From Pisaster brevispinus (taxonomy: Eukaryota > Echinodermata > Asteroidea > Forcipulatida > Asteriidae): a stretch of DNA of 64,000 bases. The translations under genes and the position numbers were made by a program. Positions 12,178 through 25,100 of the stretch are shown piece after piece. Under the pieces are notes generated by a model that worked only from the letters and a program-made list of their open reading frames with translations, was not told the DNA's origin and did no database searches. How positions within the stretch are numbered: the stretch's first letter is position 1; every line of letters starts with the position of its first letter. Location: the NCBI GenBank assembly GCA_023634235.1, contig JAMKCF010000003.1:9684742-9748741 (forward strand), written 5' to 3'.

Positions 12178-12460
12178 CCCTTTTCACACTACCAAGGTAT
12201 CTTCCCAGAATATACAACCCCAGGAAACTCCTGGGGTATTTTAACCCCACCACCACACCATATTCGTGTCAAACTTGATGTGCAAATGAACACTTGTTGT
12301 GATTAACACCAGGGTTGTCTTGTTGCTGCTGAAGCCTACTCCCAAGCAGGGGTAGCCTGTATGTATTTCCTCAGGAAATGGCTATTTCCTGGGAGTTTGC
12401 CAGGGTTAGCAATTTGATTGTGAACATTTTAACCCGGGAAATTTGTCTAGTGTGAAAGGG
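12178..12460. mobile_element. 283-bp TIR element with CCCTTTTCACACTA ends
   Basis: The left end CCCTTTTCACACTA (12178-12191) is complementary to the right end TAGTGTGAAAGGG (12448-12460), with one base difference in the T run. Internal CCAGG/CCTGG-rich segments give further partial pairing, for example CAGGAAACTCCTGGGG against TTTCCTGGGAGTTTGCC. There is no ORF. This is a typical MITE. Confidence 0.65.
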
Positions 12461-13134
12461 TTTATACACTGGAGTACTAATAAAGGATTCGGGGGGTCTT
12501 TATAGCCTAAAGACACTAGGGTTTAATTGGGTTTTTAATAAACATATATTTGAAGACCACAGAATAGACTGTGCAAGTCTAACGCGTATTCAAACTTCCT
12601 GGACGAAGTCGGTCCAAACCATATAAAGTTTAATGTGTGCGCGGTTCTGTTTCTTCGGAACTTTTAGTTTGTACGTGTAGTTTGTGGCTTAAAAAATGTT
12701 GTTGTGTTTTTGGAAAGTGAAATTTAGTGATAAAATAATGTGAAAATGGAATATGTTTTTACAAATCAACAAAGAAAACAAGAGAGTAAGACTTGACCTC
12801 TGTTTCCGGTTACTTTTAAACGTTTAAAAATTTTGCTCAACTGCCGTTGATGTTATCATTAAACCTGATGTAATGTTTGAACAAATTCCGGGTGATTGGC
12901 AAATGGGGTTTCTAAAAAAATAAACATCCCTGTCCCAAGTTTTGAAATTTTAGGCCTACTATAGAAAGTCTCTATCCATAGGTATTTTTATTTTCAATAA
13001 TTTTTTACACATAGAATTTAAAAAGAAGATTTGATTTCATAGAAAACTGTAGTCTTTGTTGAGTTGTTTTCTCGTTTTCGCTACACATGAAACTTGCACC
13101 TCGTTTATTGCAGGGAACCACTGTCAGGGTTTGC

Positions 13135-13578
13135 CCTTAACTTAACCAGCAGTACCAGTTAGCTTGTCATTTCACCCTTTTCACTGGTCAATATTCAAAT
13201 GAAATAGAGATGCTTTTCAACACTCAACTAGTCAGTACAGGCCTTGCTCTTAAAGTTTTTGTAAAGTAGCCCACCGGGCTAGTAAACTGTGCATTTAACT
13301 TGCCCCCAAGAAGTTTTAGTAGCCCAGTTTTTAAATATGTATAATATCTTTCTGATGTTTTAATGATAGCCGATTTCATTCACACACTCAAAAATTAATA
13401 AACACATTTTAAAAGTTTATTATTCACACCTGAAAAGGAAGAAATGTGAGCATTTTAAGCAAGTTGGTTGCACACAGGTTTTAGTAGCCCACAGGGCAAG
13501 TTGATAAGTGGTGTTTACTAGCCCGTAGAAGTTTTTACTAGACAATGTACGCTGGGCTAGTGTTAAGGGCAAGCCCTG
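13135..13578. mobile_element. 444-bp TIR element with CAGGGTTTGCCCTTAAC ends
   Basis: The left end CAGGGTTTGCCCTTAAC pairs with the right end GTTAAGGGCAAGCCCTG at 16 of 17 positions. Internal CCCACCGGGCTAGTAAA and TTTACTAGCCCG segments form a second inverted pair. There is no ORF. CAGGG-type ends occur in some hAT-superfamily non-autonomous elements, but no 8-bp target duplication was verified, so the superfamily is left open. A related fragment lies at about 31830-32012. Confidence 0.65.
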
Positions 13579-14865
13579 CAGTAAGCTGGACCACTTGGAG
13601 TGAATTCTGACTGGTCCTCTTGTGTTTTAACTGGCGTTCGGCTACCGGACCACTGTAAAAGGTGAATGCTGACTGTTCATATCTGTTTCATGGCTAATCG
13701 AGCTACTGTATATAATTTTCTCTCGTTGGTGTTTAGTTTGCAAACTGTTGTGTTCCTGGGGGTTTATCACTATCTCGCCTTCACAGAAAAAATTCAGGAA
13801 GTGAAGTTCAGGAAATGGTAGGGAAACCGAAAGAAGGGCTTAGCAGTGTCACCTGTGTGTACGTGCCTCCATGATTGTACTTGTAACTAGTAAAGGAGTT
13901 ACTTATTAGTGGTCGTACCCATGGGTTTAACCAGCTGTATTTTAACAAGGTGGATTCATAAATAGATATTGGTGTTACCCATTTCAACTTTCAAGTCCAT
14001 TTATGTCTGGACAATCGTTACCATCATGTACATGTACAGTGTATACTTGGCATAATATGGCTATTATTAATGATTTATTTATTTTATTGTTTTGATTTTT
14101 GTTGTGGGGGGGGGGAGGGTGTCAATTGTTTCAGTAGAAATGTCTGAAAAAGTAAATTTACAAAACAGAATTTTGACTTATTGTCCTTTAGAAATTGTAT
14201 GTTAACATTGGAAACATTTGAAGATGTGGAATCGGAACTTGACCTTCACTTTGACTTTTTGGGTTGAGTGGGAGTAGGTCAACTCTTGCGGCTGTTTATG
14301 GCTGGGGGGCTTTGTGCCCTTTGGTACAAACTACAAGCCGTTTGCGGCCTGTAAAGGCTTACAGACAAAGTACATTACAAGATTGCCAATGGTGCTGCAA
14401 TGCACTGTAGATTATGTATTGTTGGTCCATTGGTTACAAAACTTGCCCCCGAAAGCTCACTCATTATCAAGTTCATACCATTACCAATTCTCCAGAGAAA
14501 TAGTTTCGTCTGAAATAATTCCAAAGTCAAACAAGTCACTGTTGTTTATTTTAGCCCGAGCGATAAGCTCAAATTTGACTTAAAGTCTTAAATACTGGAT
14601 TCTACATGTAGTTGATTCAGTAACGTTTAAATGCTAAGTTACACTATAAGGAATTGAAAGATACAAACAAGATCAGTGTACAGTTTAGTACATTGTATTG
14701 TATGATATTTTGAATTGACATTGACAATCATCATTTGTGCTTGTGTCAACTTGCGAACGTTAACATTTTACCATGTATCTAGTATCTACTACACGTTTAA
14801 ACATGTCCATGTGATCTCCTCTCGACCAATCAGAATGGGTAAACTGTCTGGGGGTATTTACAAAT

Positions 14866-14940
14866 ACTAAACCGGAGGTCGTTAGTTCAAATTCCACTCT
14901 AGTAAATTTTTCTTTGTTCAACCTAAATATATTTTACAAA
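14866..14940 (+). mobile_element. Truncated tRNA-derived SINE (family A), 3' half only
   Basis: It begins inside the anticodon region (CCGGAGGTCGTTAGTTCAAA) and keeps the family tail TCTAGTAAATTTTTCTTTG then TTCAACCTAAATATATTTTA. The A-box half is absent. Confidence 0.55.
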
Positions 14941-15097
14941 ATTTACCAATTCAGTTTCCATTGTGGTTTGTAACTTGATATTCAAAATAAAAAAGTCACA
15001 TCCCCGTATAAGGTGATCCCATGGTTGCCACTTCCCAGGTTGTATTGTAAACTTAGGTGTGATCCCTGGCTTCACGGCAGCTACAGCGTATAAATGG

Positions 15098-15270
15098 CTT
15101 CTGACTGGCAACCCCAAACAAAACTATTGAGAAAATAGGGAGACCGCCAACATAGGGCTAGATAGCTCAGTTGGTAGAGCGCCGGCATGTTTAACCAGAG
15201 TTCGTTGGTTCAACTCCCGCTCTAGTCAAATTTTCTTTGTTCAACCCCAAATATATTTTAAAACAATTTT
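15098..15270 (+). mobile_element. tRNA-derived SINE (family A), best preserved copy
   Basis: A tRNA-like head at 15157-15230 pairs GGCTAGA with TCTAGTC as acceptor stem, has the D arm GCTC/GAGC, the A box TAGCTCAGTTGG and a B box like GTTGGTTCAACTCCC. The anticodon stem has mismatches. The tail is TTTTCTTTGTTCAACCCCAA. About 55 bp before the head (CTGACTGGCAACCCCAAA through CCGCCAACATAGG) are also shared with the copy at 47577, so the mobile unit starts upstream of the tRNA-like part. Confidence 0.65.
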
Positions 15271-15485
15271 AAGTGGTTGTTACTTAAACTCAAGTATGAA
15301 TGCTCTTGAGCGAATGCTCCTGAAATATTTAGTAGTGAATGTAGAACATTATGCACAGAGCTTGAAAAGCATGATTGAGTACTGGAGCAGTAACTCATTA
15401 TGATGTAAAAAATGTAGCTCTTTCTTACCACATTCCCTGTATAATGTGAATGTTGTCTAGGGAGCAAGTACGTGCCTTTCTAGCT

Positions 15486-15697
15486 GGGCCCAATTTCATA
15501 GAGCTGCTTAATGCAGGCAATTGTGCTGAATCATTTTCTGCTAAGCAAAAATTAGCAGGAAACCAGTCACAGATAGTACATGTGGAGTGGCATTCTGGCT
15601 GGTACCCTTATTCTGGTAAGCAACATTTTCTGTTGTTGCTTAGCAGAAAATTGTTATGCAAAGTAATCTGGTTAAAAGCAGCTCTGTGAAATTGGGG
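15486..15697. mobile_element. Short palindromic TIR element, CCCAATTTCATAGAGCTGCTTAA family (copy 1)
   Basis: It starts GGGCCCAATTTCATAGAGCT and ends AGCAGCTCTGTGAAATTGGG, an inverted copy. The interior holds TTTTCTGCTAAGCA and TGCTTAGCAGAAAA, also inverted, and ACCAGTCACAGAT. About 210 bp and no ORF. At least six copies lie in the window. From memory this is abundant in starfish DNA. Confidence 0.7.
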
Positions 15698-16514
15698 GTA
15701 GGATTCAAAGAATATGCAAGATGTGTTTAATTCCTGTTTTCTTGCAAAGCTTTTTCGTCTTGCTAGGGACAAGGGTCAAAGCTAGCTGCTTAAGCAGAGC
15801 GCTTTAGTTAGAAAGTCTAATCATCAGTAAGAATTTTTGTTGAGGACGGAGGTGCATGTGGATTCAAGGGCAGTAGAGTCACTGTTTTCCATTTCCTTTG
15901 GAAGTTCCTGGCCTCTGCCAGCCTCTGCCAGTCCAGGAACTGTGTTTTTTTTCCCCTGAAAGTTCCCAGGAGCTAGATTTTGAGGAGGAACATGTATTCA
16001 TGTTACAGATGTGAAATTGGAAACTTAAAATGTTTGCAAGGGTATATGGAATGTCCAGTGTTGGTCTGCTTAGTACATGTATATAAAAACATTTTATTTG
16101 GGTTTACATTGTGAAGTTGTGAAACCAGTGAACCCAAGATGTTCTCCCCTTGTTTGTTTGCCCTTTTGTTCGTGGGTTTTAGCTTTCAGTTCCCCCCATT
16201 TATCGGACCTAGATAAAGGTCATCTTTCCTGGGCCCACTCTACTAGTAGCCTTGAATGAATTATGCATGCACACCTTTTCTAATGTGGCTAAAGTTCAGG
16301 CATTTAGAAATTGACATCGTATTGCGCATTCAGTGAATAATGCTTTCGTAAGTTTCTACATGTAGCGAGGGGGCGTGGGTCTGTGTGTTTGAGCTCGAGC
16401 CTGTACACGTACTGTAGGTGGGGGTGTGACAGGAGTTGCGGGGGGGGGGGGGGGGGTGTGAAAACTTGTTCCGACTGTCGATTCCACGCCTCTTCCATTT
16501 TACAGTGCATACAG

Positions 16515-16907
16515 CAGGGCTCGAATTTGGGGTAATATTCCACAAGACTGCAGGGCTCGTTGTTCAAAATGTTTACTGGACCAGAATTTATTTCACAAGA
16601 CCAGAGTCTTCATGAGAAAGAGCTTTCTACACAGTTTAACATGTAAATTGTTTTTATTTGAACAAGCACTTAAGAGAAGGTTTACAATGTATCTCATTAT
16701 TTTGTCTTGATACTGAACAGAATCGTATAAATACAAGACTCAAGGTCAACATTTGAATATCATTTCTTTCTATTAAAGATATTACACAGTGGCTATTATT
16801 CAATTGAAACACACAAGACTGCTGGACTTGTCAGGCCATGAGTTTACTGGCCCGAGACTAAAATCACTGGCCTCGGGCCTGCGGTCCAGTGTCAAATTCG
16901 AGCCCTG
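16515..16907. mobile_element. 393-bp TIR element with CAGGGCTCGAATTTG ends
   Basis: The left end CAGGGCTCGAATTTG is the exact inverse of the right end CAAATTCGAGCCCTG. Co-linear related copies end at 35358 and 46089, sharing TTTACTGGACCA, GAACAAGCACTTAAGAGAA, TTCAATTGAAA and ACTGGCCTCGGGCCTG. A second partial CAGGGCTCG lies 35 bp inside the left end. There is no coding capacity. Confidence 0.65.
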
Positions 16908-17729
16908 AATACATGTGGGCCTGGGGCTACATCTTGTAAAAGAAGAAAAGAGTAGCCTATATGAGAAAGGGGAGAGTATAATACAGGGTACCACTTTGCA
17001 TCCCGCAGTGTTAGCAGTGTTTCCAACGGGTGTTAAAAACCAATGAAGTATGTGTAACCAGCTAAAAGTGTTTTTAACACGTGAATAGACATGCAAGCTT
17101 ATACTGAACATGATTTGAGTTGATGTTTAAAAAAAAACGTACATGGTATAATGATGGAAAAATTCTCCTGGAAATGTTTTTGCCTGTAAATGCTAGATTT
17201 TGAGAAATGAGTAACAAACTAATTACTTTTGATCTCACGAGTCTGAAATCTGGGGTTTGAGAACAGTGACTCCATGTGATGGATTAAACGTAAACTTTCA
17301 CAGTTTTGTTGTTTCATAAGTTGGGTTGCAAAAAGCGCGGATCTCATACAGGTCTTTGACAAATGTGCTTCAAAGGCAAACCCTCAAAGAAAGTTCCACT
17401 GTGGAATAAATCATTTACTTTTTATTGCTGAGAAGTCTGAGATTTTTTCCTTTTTTTTTCACCCCATAGTCTCTGACTACAAACCCTTTTTTTGGTATTC
17501 TGTGCGGCAGTCCAGTTTAAGCAACCAGAGAAACGGCATACTGGTCTAAAGTCTAATGATGCAACAAGGGTAGTTTTTCATTTCAGTTGATCATTAATTC
17601 TGGGGAGTTCACATTAATTCTGGCTATTTTTATTTTCTTTCATTTTTCACTTGGTGATTTCAGAGAGGGATATTAACAAGCCAACTTCAACTAGAGCATT
17701 TGCCAGGCCCTGTGCTTTCTTGTTATTGA

Positions 17730-18117
17730 GGGCAAGGCAGGTGGGTAAATGTCAAAGACCAGTAATATACGTAGTATCCTCATTTGGTTTATCCCAACTT
17801 GTATAGAATAACAAACCTGTGGAAATTTGGGCTCAATTGGTTTATCGAAGTTGCAAGAAAGTAATGAAAGAAAAAACAATATTGTTTCAGAATTGTGTGC
17901 TTTCAGTTGACTGAGAAAGGCTTCATGACTGAAGCCTTTCTCAGATTCAAATTTGTGGGTGAAAAATAACCTCTTTCTGTAAAACTGCATTACTTCAAAG
18001 GGTGTCGTTTCTAACAATGTTTTACAATATCAACAGCTCTCCAGCGCTCTTTATCAAGTCAGTTTTTATGGTCATTAACTTGTGGAGTAACTACCAAAGG
18101 TACAGCCTGACTTTAAT
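17730..18117 (+). mobile_element. MITE of the GTCAAAGACCAG family with an internal 15-bp perfect hairpin
   Basis: It is co-linear with the 30351 copy: AATGTCAAAGACCAGTA, ACAAACCTGTGGAAATTTGG, AATTGTGTGCTTTCAG, GTCGTTTCTAACAATG, ATCAACAGCTCTCCAGC and GAGTAACTACCAAAGGTA. At 17911-17944 CTGAGAAAGGCTTCA and its exact inverse flank a TGAC loop. The 30351 copy has only a rudiment there. The outer ends are worn. Confidence 0.65.
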
Positions 18118-18119
18118 AG

Positions 18120-21100
18120 AAAAGGGCACTTCTATATTGAGGGAAATGCAAAGTTTGTACTGGGATATATAATCATGTCACATGAGGCAGTTTCAATCAA
18201 CTTGTTTCAGGCAGTCCTCCAAGAAGAAATTGCACACATTTGAATGGTCACAAAGTTTTCGTGGTGACAGTTCAACTGCTGTGGTAGGATACTGTTAATT
18301 TTGCATGCACTGTAGTTACAATGTACTTGCCTCCAAGTTCCAAGTAAAAATTGCCTCATTTGACAAGGACCATAAAGAGTACCCTGTACATGATATTTCC
18401 TCAAAATATGTTTAGACAATTCCCAAGTTTACACTTTGCCTCTGCCCATGATACAAACTTCAAATTATTCAAAATTCTTCCTCTGTGCTATAAACAGATA
18501 CAGAATCGTAGATATGAGGGTTAAAAAGTTTTTTGTTTTGAACAGTCTCTCAAACATGCCTGTCGCGCGTATGCGTACTCTAGCATGCTAGCCGCAGGAT
18601 GTTCATTTGAATTGAGTGCGTTCTGCAATTTGCATTATCGGCGCACCCGCAAACACACACGTAATAGGTTTGACTGCTGAACTGTGTTTAAGATATGCAG
18701 AAATTTTAAAAGTTGAGAGCTGAATTAATTCACGAAAAAATAATTTATGAAGCCTAACATCTAAAACCCACCGCCGAAAAATGTATGCTGTTATGGAATG
18801 TTAATACGGTGAGATTAGTAGCTTCTTACGATTTTAATGATGGAGCTCTGAAACTTTTCCGCCCCAGAACAGACCCTCATTTCCAGAACATCGCTGTTGT
18901 GTTTATACGAAAGTGAAAGGCCTCCAGGGCCGGCCTGTAACTATTTGTTGTTGCATTGTGTTGATTCATAAGTGCACATTGTGTGGAAGAAATATGATTT
19001 TATGCTCAATTGTCTGTTGATTCAGTTAGTGCATGCAGTGGACCGTCACATGACAGGCATTCATTCTGACTCTGGTCGGATAATGTACAATACACATGTG
19101 CTTACGGGCAAGTAAGCTTCCATGTCAGTCAGTTTGTCAGTCTGTCAGTCTGTCAATCAATTCTCTAATATACACGATAGTACCTGTCCACGACACGTCT
19201 TTTGGCAAGTTGCATAATCCATCTGTTGATCATACAGCGCCCTCAGCTGTTGGCAACTGCCTGCCTTGCCATCTGGGCTCAATTTCGAAGAGCTGCGCTT
19301 AAGCACAAAAAGCAGCTAAGCACAGCAAAATTGTGCTAACCAGAATAAGGCTACCAACCAAAATACCATGAGTCACCTCAACAATCTGTGACTGGTATCC
19401 TGCTTAGTTTTCGCTTAGCAGAAACTTTTTAAGCAATATTTTCTGTTTAAGCAGCTGTGTGGAATTGAGCCCCATGTCCAATTTCAAGTACTGTACAATG
19501 TACATGTAGCTCTCAGCAGAAAATAGTATTTACATGGCAAATTTTAATATTTGCAAAGCAAAATTAGAGCATCCTTTCTTATAACTATGGCATTGGGCAT
19601 TTCATCTGGTACCCAGTTTTTCTGTTAAGAAAGTTCTGGTTGAAAAGTTGTTGTATTTTGTTGCAATTAGCAGTCAACTCAAATCTCATACTTTGTTGCA
19701 CTGTATTGCATTTAGCAGGGTCTCACATGGCCTTGACATGTCTACATAAATTGTATTCCAGTCCCTAGCAAATTTGAGTGCATTCAGCAGGGTAAATACA
19801 GGGAAACTTCGGTTGCATTTTGCTGTTTTTACATGTAGCGTGGTCTTGCATTTTGATGCGTTTAGCTGGGTGCCTAGAAAATGCCTGATTCTTGGCTTAC
19901 GGCCCATAGAACCATCGTAAGCATTGCCATAAAATTGAGCCCAGTACATAAGGCTTATGAAGCATTTGAAGTGTCTAAAACTGAAGCACAATAGCCTGGA
20001 ATTTCCATCGTTTTCATGGGGCAAGGCCATTTCTCTCATCTAGAGAGGGAGAATCTGGAATTTGTCCAGACCATTGTGCATTTGGGAGAACATCAATGTA
20101 CATGTACTGTAGCTCACGTTCTTACAGATCAGTTCTTGTGTAGATTTGAGTGAGAAACAGATACAGACAGAAAAAAAAGAAAGAAAGATGACTGGGCTAT
20201 AACTGCTCATAATATAGGAAACCCAATTCTCCACCAGACAAAACTTGATATGTTTTTTGGTGAATGTCGTTTCTTTGTTGATTCAATTGCCATCAATTAT
20301 TAACGACAGTTTGATGGGTCCATGTGCAATCGGAACCCCCATAATCTGCTTGATGATAATAAGCCTTCCATATTGCTTATAATATTTCATCGCAGGCGAG
20401 ATTTCATACGGCCGCCTTCGTCAAAGCCCCAATTTACAAGCTCTCTTTTTTTTCTTTTTTTGTGTGTGTCTCCGTCGTCTTCTTTCCTCTCCTCCTTCAC
20501 ACTGTCATGAGCAAGCCCGTCTCAAATTTATGCCTTTCTGTATACGCCGACACCTGCCCAAAGTCATCCGAAGCCCAAACGGGGCCGTGGTCCTACTTGG
20601 AACAGAACAACGAGGCATCATTCATTTGTCTCAGTGTGTCAGCAAGCATCACTTTCATTACTAGCAAAGTCATATCGGTTACTGCAGTATAATACTTTGC
20701 CATCCCCTGTCTCGTTTCACCGAAAGTATAGGAGAAAAAAATATGTGGAAATATAAAAAAGAAAAAATGCATGTGCTGCGAATCTCCCAAGTGACCCAGT
20801 GAAAGGTTCATTATTTTTTTTTGTGGCTAGTGTAAAAAAAAAAGAAATGGAACAATTTGGTGATTGAATCTCCCTCTGTAGTACTAAATGCCCTGGAAAC
20901 ATTTTAGTTCTTGTAATATTGAATTCTGTTTGATCTCATCCATGCTCACTTTCTGCAGAAATCGCTTAAGAATATTGTATTGAAGGTGAAAAGTATATTG
21001 CACCAGAGACAGCATGTGGTTTGGTATACCCCTAACACTTGTCATGATTAATGTACATGAATCATATGTGCTATGTACTATGTACTGATTGTAAACAAGT

Positions 21101-21985
21101 CTTGTGTAACTTGCGTCATATAAATTAACTGTCCAATAATGACAGTTTCCCTTTTGGCTCAAAAGCTGTCACCTTTTCAAGCTGACTGCTTCATGGTTAC
21201 CAGTTTTCTCTATGACAGTGAGTCTTGTTGCAGTCGTTACGGTTTTCCTGTAATTAACTCAATACAACCAAACAGAGGCTTGGTGACTGTGGTCTGGTTC
21301 CTTTTTATGATATTGGAACTGGAACTGTTTAATTAAATATTGTGTATACAGGGTGCCTGACAAAGACAGTGATCTATTCAAATCATTAAAAAAAAGTATG
21401 GTCTACTATGTACAATGTATAGGGTGGTGCAGTGATTCTATTTTTCCCCTTCCTTCTTTTTGGGGGTGGGGGGGATTAGTAGGCGTGGTCAGTGTATGGG
21501 GACCCCCCCCCCCCCACTAATATTGTTTATTGTAGATCGTGATTGCATCTGCCAAATTATTAATATTGAGACTGAGATTAAGAAAATAAGTAACAATTAG
21601 TATGGTACAATTTTTATGATGGGAATTTGAGTACAGGTCATTGTATTACAAGGTAAGGTACCAGGCCAAGATGGTGGCAGTGTGACATAAAGGTTTATTG
21701 CACTCCGTCATCAACTTGCAACCAATCAACACAAACCAGCCCATCGTCATCTCCCTCCAGGCAGTAAGCTGATAGCTTTATTGCAGTGGCCATATTTCAT
21801 CAAACACCTCAGAATGTGGATAATTGAAGAGGCAGGGTCCCAGGTAGTTCAACACTTGCTCAGTGTAGTCCAACACCAGACTCCCCGTAATGCTGTCAGA
21901 CTGCCCAGTAATCAGTCTTGTATTACAAGTTGCTGTCCAAGTCTCAGTGTTGAGTCTACTACATGTACACAGTCAGTCTGAGTGC
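18120..21985. other. Presumed intron, few defined elements
   Basis: Apart from the TIR element at 19275 the stretch has a CpG patch at about 18545-18660, GTCA microsatellite DNA near 19121, pyrimidine-rich DNA at 20440-20510 and C/G runs near 21460-21516. Frames up to 117 codons (minus, 19686-20039) have no recognisable domain. Confidence 0.4.
19275..19474. mobile_element. CCCAATTTCATAGAGCTGCTTAA family element (copy 2)
   Basis: It begins GGGCTCAATTTCGAAGAGCT and ends GCAGCTGTGTGGAATTGAGC, inverted to the start. The interior has the family hallmarks AAGCACAGCAAAATTGTGCT and TTTTCGCTTAGCAGAAAC. About 200 bp and non-coding. Confidence 0.65.
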
Positions 21986-21986
21986 A

Positions 21987-22168
21987 GGGCCCAATTCCAT
22001 AGAACTGCTTAACAAATTTCTGCTATTAATCAAAAATAAGCAGGGTACCAGTTAGTAACAGATGGTACATGAGACTTGGTAATTTGGCTGGTAACCTTAT
22101 TCTGGTAAGCGTCTTTATGTTCTGCTTGGCTACTTGTTGTGCCTTTAAAGCAGCTCTATGAAATTGGA
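21987..22168. mobile_element. CCCAATTTCATAGAGCTGCTTAA family element (copy 3)
   Basis: It begins GGGCCCAATTCCATAGAACT and ends AGCAGCTCTATGAAATTGG, with the internal AGCAGGGTACCAGT and TATTCTGGTAAGCG blocks of the family. Confidence 0.65.
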
Positions 22169-22169
22169 C

Positions 22170-25100
22170 ACTGGTGTTGCTCTTGGACATTTGCAGACAT
22201 GTGATCTATTGAAACCTGTGTCTCGGTCTCAAAAATGTGCTCAATTCAGAAAAAAAATGTAGTTCCTACATGTTCAAAAACTGTTCATGATACATGTACT
22301 GTAAAACATGTGCAGGACAACTCCCATAAGGCCAAAATGGCAGCTGCAGCTGCGGCTGCCACTAAGGATGTTGCTATGGGCATCCTACACAATGTATGCT
22401 TCAAGGCATGTTTATGTGATGACCAAACCGCAGCCGTTAATTTGGACATGGCTCATGAACAAGTTCTAAACAGATTTCTTTAATTAAAGTATCTTGTGTC
22501 TTATGTTTGCCATTGATCCACTGCTGTTGGTGCATGACGTAGTCCACACTGTGGATCCAAAACCAACGATGGTGGCTATAATTCCTAAAAAATGAAGGAA
22601 AGATTGGTAGACTTTGATTTGAAACAGTTCATGTACACATGGAGATGTCAGTTTGTCAGCAGACATGCCAGTTAAATTTCTGTTGTTTACATACTTCTAA
22701 TCATGCGCAAATGTCTAATGAGCATTACTGGGTAACTTTGCTGCCGCCTCGTGTTCCCAGAATTCTGCCATTGCCTCCGTTGCCCTTGGGTCCCATTGAA
22801 AAGGGTTGCCACTAGAGTCGCCACCGTCAGGGAAATTGGCCTTGCCCACATCAAGACTAAAACTCGGTTGTCTTTAGTGAAGAGAATGTGGGGTTGTGAT
22901 TGTGAGCCACACTTATATGTTTGTCCCCGCTCAACCTCCGTACACACCACAATTGTATGTTTGTAATTTTATAACAACCAGCCCAGTGCACACATCATTT
23001 TACTCTTGATGTACACAAGGCATGAACTCCTCGTTCATCTCTGTGCTTTTTTCTTTTTTAACAACCAAGATGATCCACCACATAGTGGTTGTCATTTATC
23101 AATGGCGGGGCAAATAGCGGGAAATGATGAAATCCTTCCTCAGTGTTGGGAGCTGGCTCCCCGTGTAAGCGGAGACCAGTGTAATTCTGCGTCTGATTAG
23201 GGAGATGGTTCAGAGTGGTTCAGGGCAGGTGAGAGTCTGATGGTGATTTATGGTCTGGTGTCTCATGTCTGACTATCAAATTTGGAGAGGAATGATGGTA
23301 CATGGACTATGGACACGTAGGTGGGGGGGATGAGGGGAAATGTGTAGTCTTGAGGAGGAGGCTGTTATTGGGATCCTGGCTGGTCAACATAATGGCCTTG
23401 GCCTTGCACTGCCCATAGACATCATGGGGGAAGGGTGGGGTTAGGGAGAAGAGGGGAGGTACTCTTTCTATTTTTAGGCTTGTGGTGAGATGGGGAGAGG
23501 TTTCATCAAAACGGGTGTTTTTTGCACCCGCTTGGGTGTCTGCACAATATTGCTACCCGAACGTTATTTAATTTATGTAGGATAAAGTGGGTACGTTTGC
23601 TTGTGAATGAGACTACTGTTGGCATCGGAGGCGGATAATTTTCCGGCCTGTTCTATTTCTCCACTCCGCCTTGTTGGAGTTGCAGGCCTGGAGTTTCATC
23701 TTTGAGAGGACAGGGAATTTCATTTTGCAAAGGGCACTGCCATTGGAAAATCTGTAAGTCTATAAGAAACTTTTGAAGGGGCACTAATTCCAGGCCTGGA
23801 GTTTAAGTCATGAATCTGAGGTGTAACAGTTGTGATAAGATTGTAACACACTAAAAGGCAACTCCACTCTGCTTTTTATCTGTACAGGTTATCAATATTA
23901 ACAAGTACATACACATAACCCCCAAGTTGATTGACTTTTGTGAACTCTGTACTGTTAAAAGTTTTGTGTGTGTGTGGATTGAGTGTGGTTTGCACACTAA
24001 TCCACAGAGGGCAAGAACCTTTTCATCAAAGTGTTGACGACGTCCAAATTATTAAACGACACCCCGCAAAACAAGCTAGCAGGATTTAGGGATCGTTCCA
24101 TCTTTTTTATCTAAACCTGTTAATTCCGATCCCAGGCGAGGTGGGGAAAAAAAAGAGGAGGAAAACACGAAGTGGAACAGAGCTCGGCCGTGTCTTCTGG
24201 GACAAGATATGACACCGACTGTAATTTTCAGGCATCTGCAATGCGATATGACAAAGCTTCCCAATATCATAAACTACAGCCATGCTATACATCATGTAGC
24301 ATTACTCGATAGACTCTCGCGGGGGGGGGGGGGGGGGGTTATTCATACACAATATGTATTTTCATTGACAGGTAGAATTCTACCTTTGTATGCTGTGTTC
24401 TCTGTCTAGTTTATGGGGCGTTCATGGATGGCAGTTGAGTGAGGGTGTGGGGTGCTGGGGTCAGGGTTTAGTTGGAGGGGTTGGATTGGAGACCGGTTGT
24501 GGTTTCAATGGAAAGGGGTGTGGGGGTGGCGGTGGAGGGGGATTTAAACTTTACAGGTCTCTTAATAGTATTCAGTGCTGAATGTCGTCTTTCAACAGGC
24601 CTGGAGTTTTCAGCTTTGAGAGGGCAAGGCCATTTTCATTTTTCAAAGGGCACTTCCGTTGGAAAAATGCCAAAGTTTATTGGAAGCTTCTGGAGTGGCG
24701 CCAAGGCCAAGACCAGGGGCAAAAGGGGCCATGGCCTCCATGTCATTCCAGGCGTGTTTTAACAATGTCACCCTTATTATGTACTGTCATCTCTGCATGC
24801 ATGGAAGAGACAGAGTTTCACTGTGTACGTGTACATTGTAAGAGTGAGGAATTGTTTACATAGTTAGAGTTGTCTTTAAATTATCCTTGTGAAGAGGATC
24901 TGGACCTTTTAAGATGTCTTCCGCCCAGGCCAATGTGACCAAACAGAGGCTGGAAGGAAAGACATAGTATGGACCCTTGTGATGAAGCGAGATAAATAGA
25001 GTTATTCATGTTAGTGTGTATACGGGGAACCTGTCAGGGATCCCCAATGCCTAGATGTATCAACATGTCACATTTCCCCTCCCCCTTTGAAATTAATGAT

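Noticed and set aside
15157..15230. Functional tRNA gene
   Set aside because: Acceptor and D stems pair, but the anticodon stem has mismatches and the sequence belongs to a SINE family with a shared 3' tail and several copies.
20322..20692. Overlapping 60-76 codon frames near 20.4 kb
   Set aside because: Pyrimidine-rich low-complexity DNA. Three overlapping frames of equal quality and no domain.
22337..22372. Ala-rich coding segment
   Set aside because: Simple GCTGCAGCTGCGGCTGCC sequence in a short frame without splice support.
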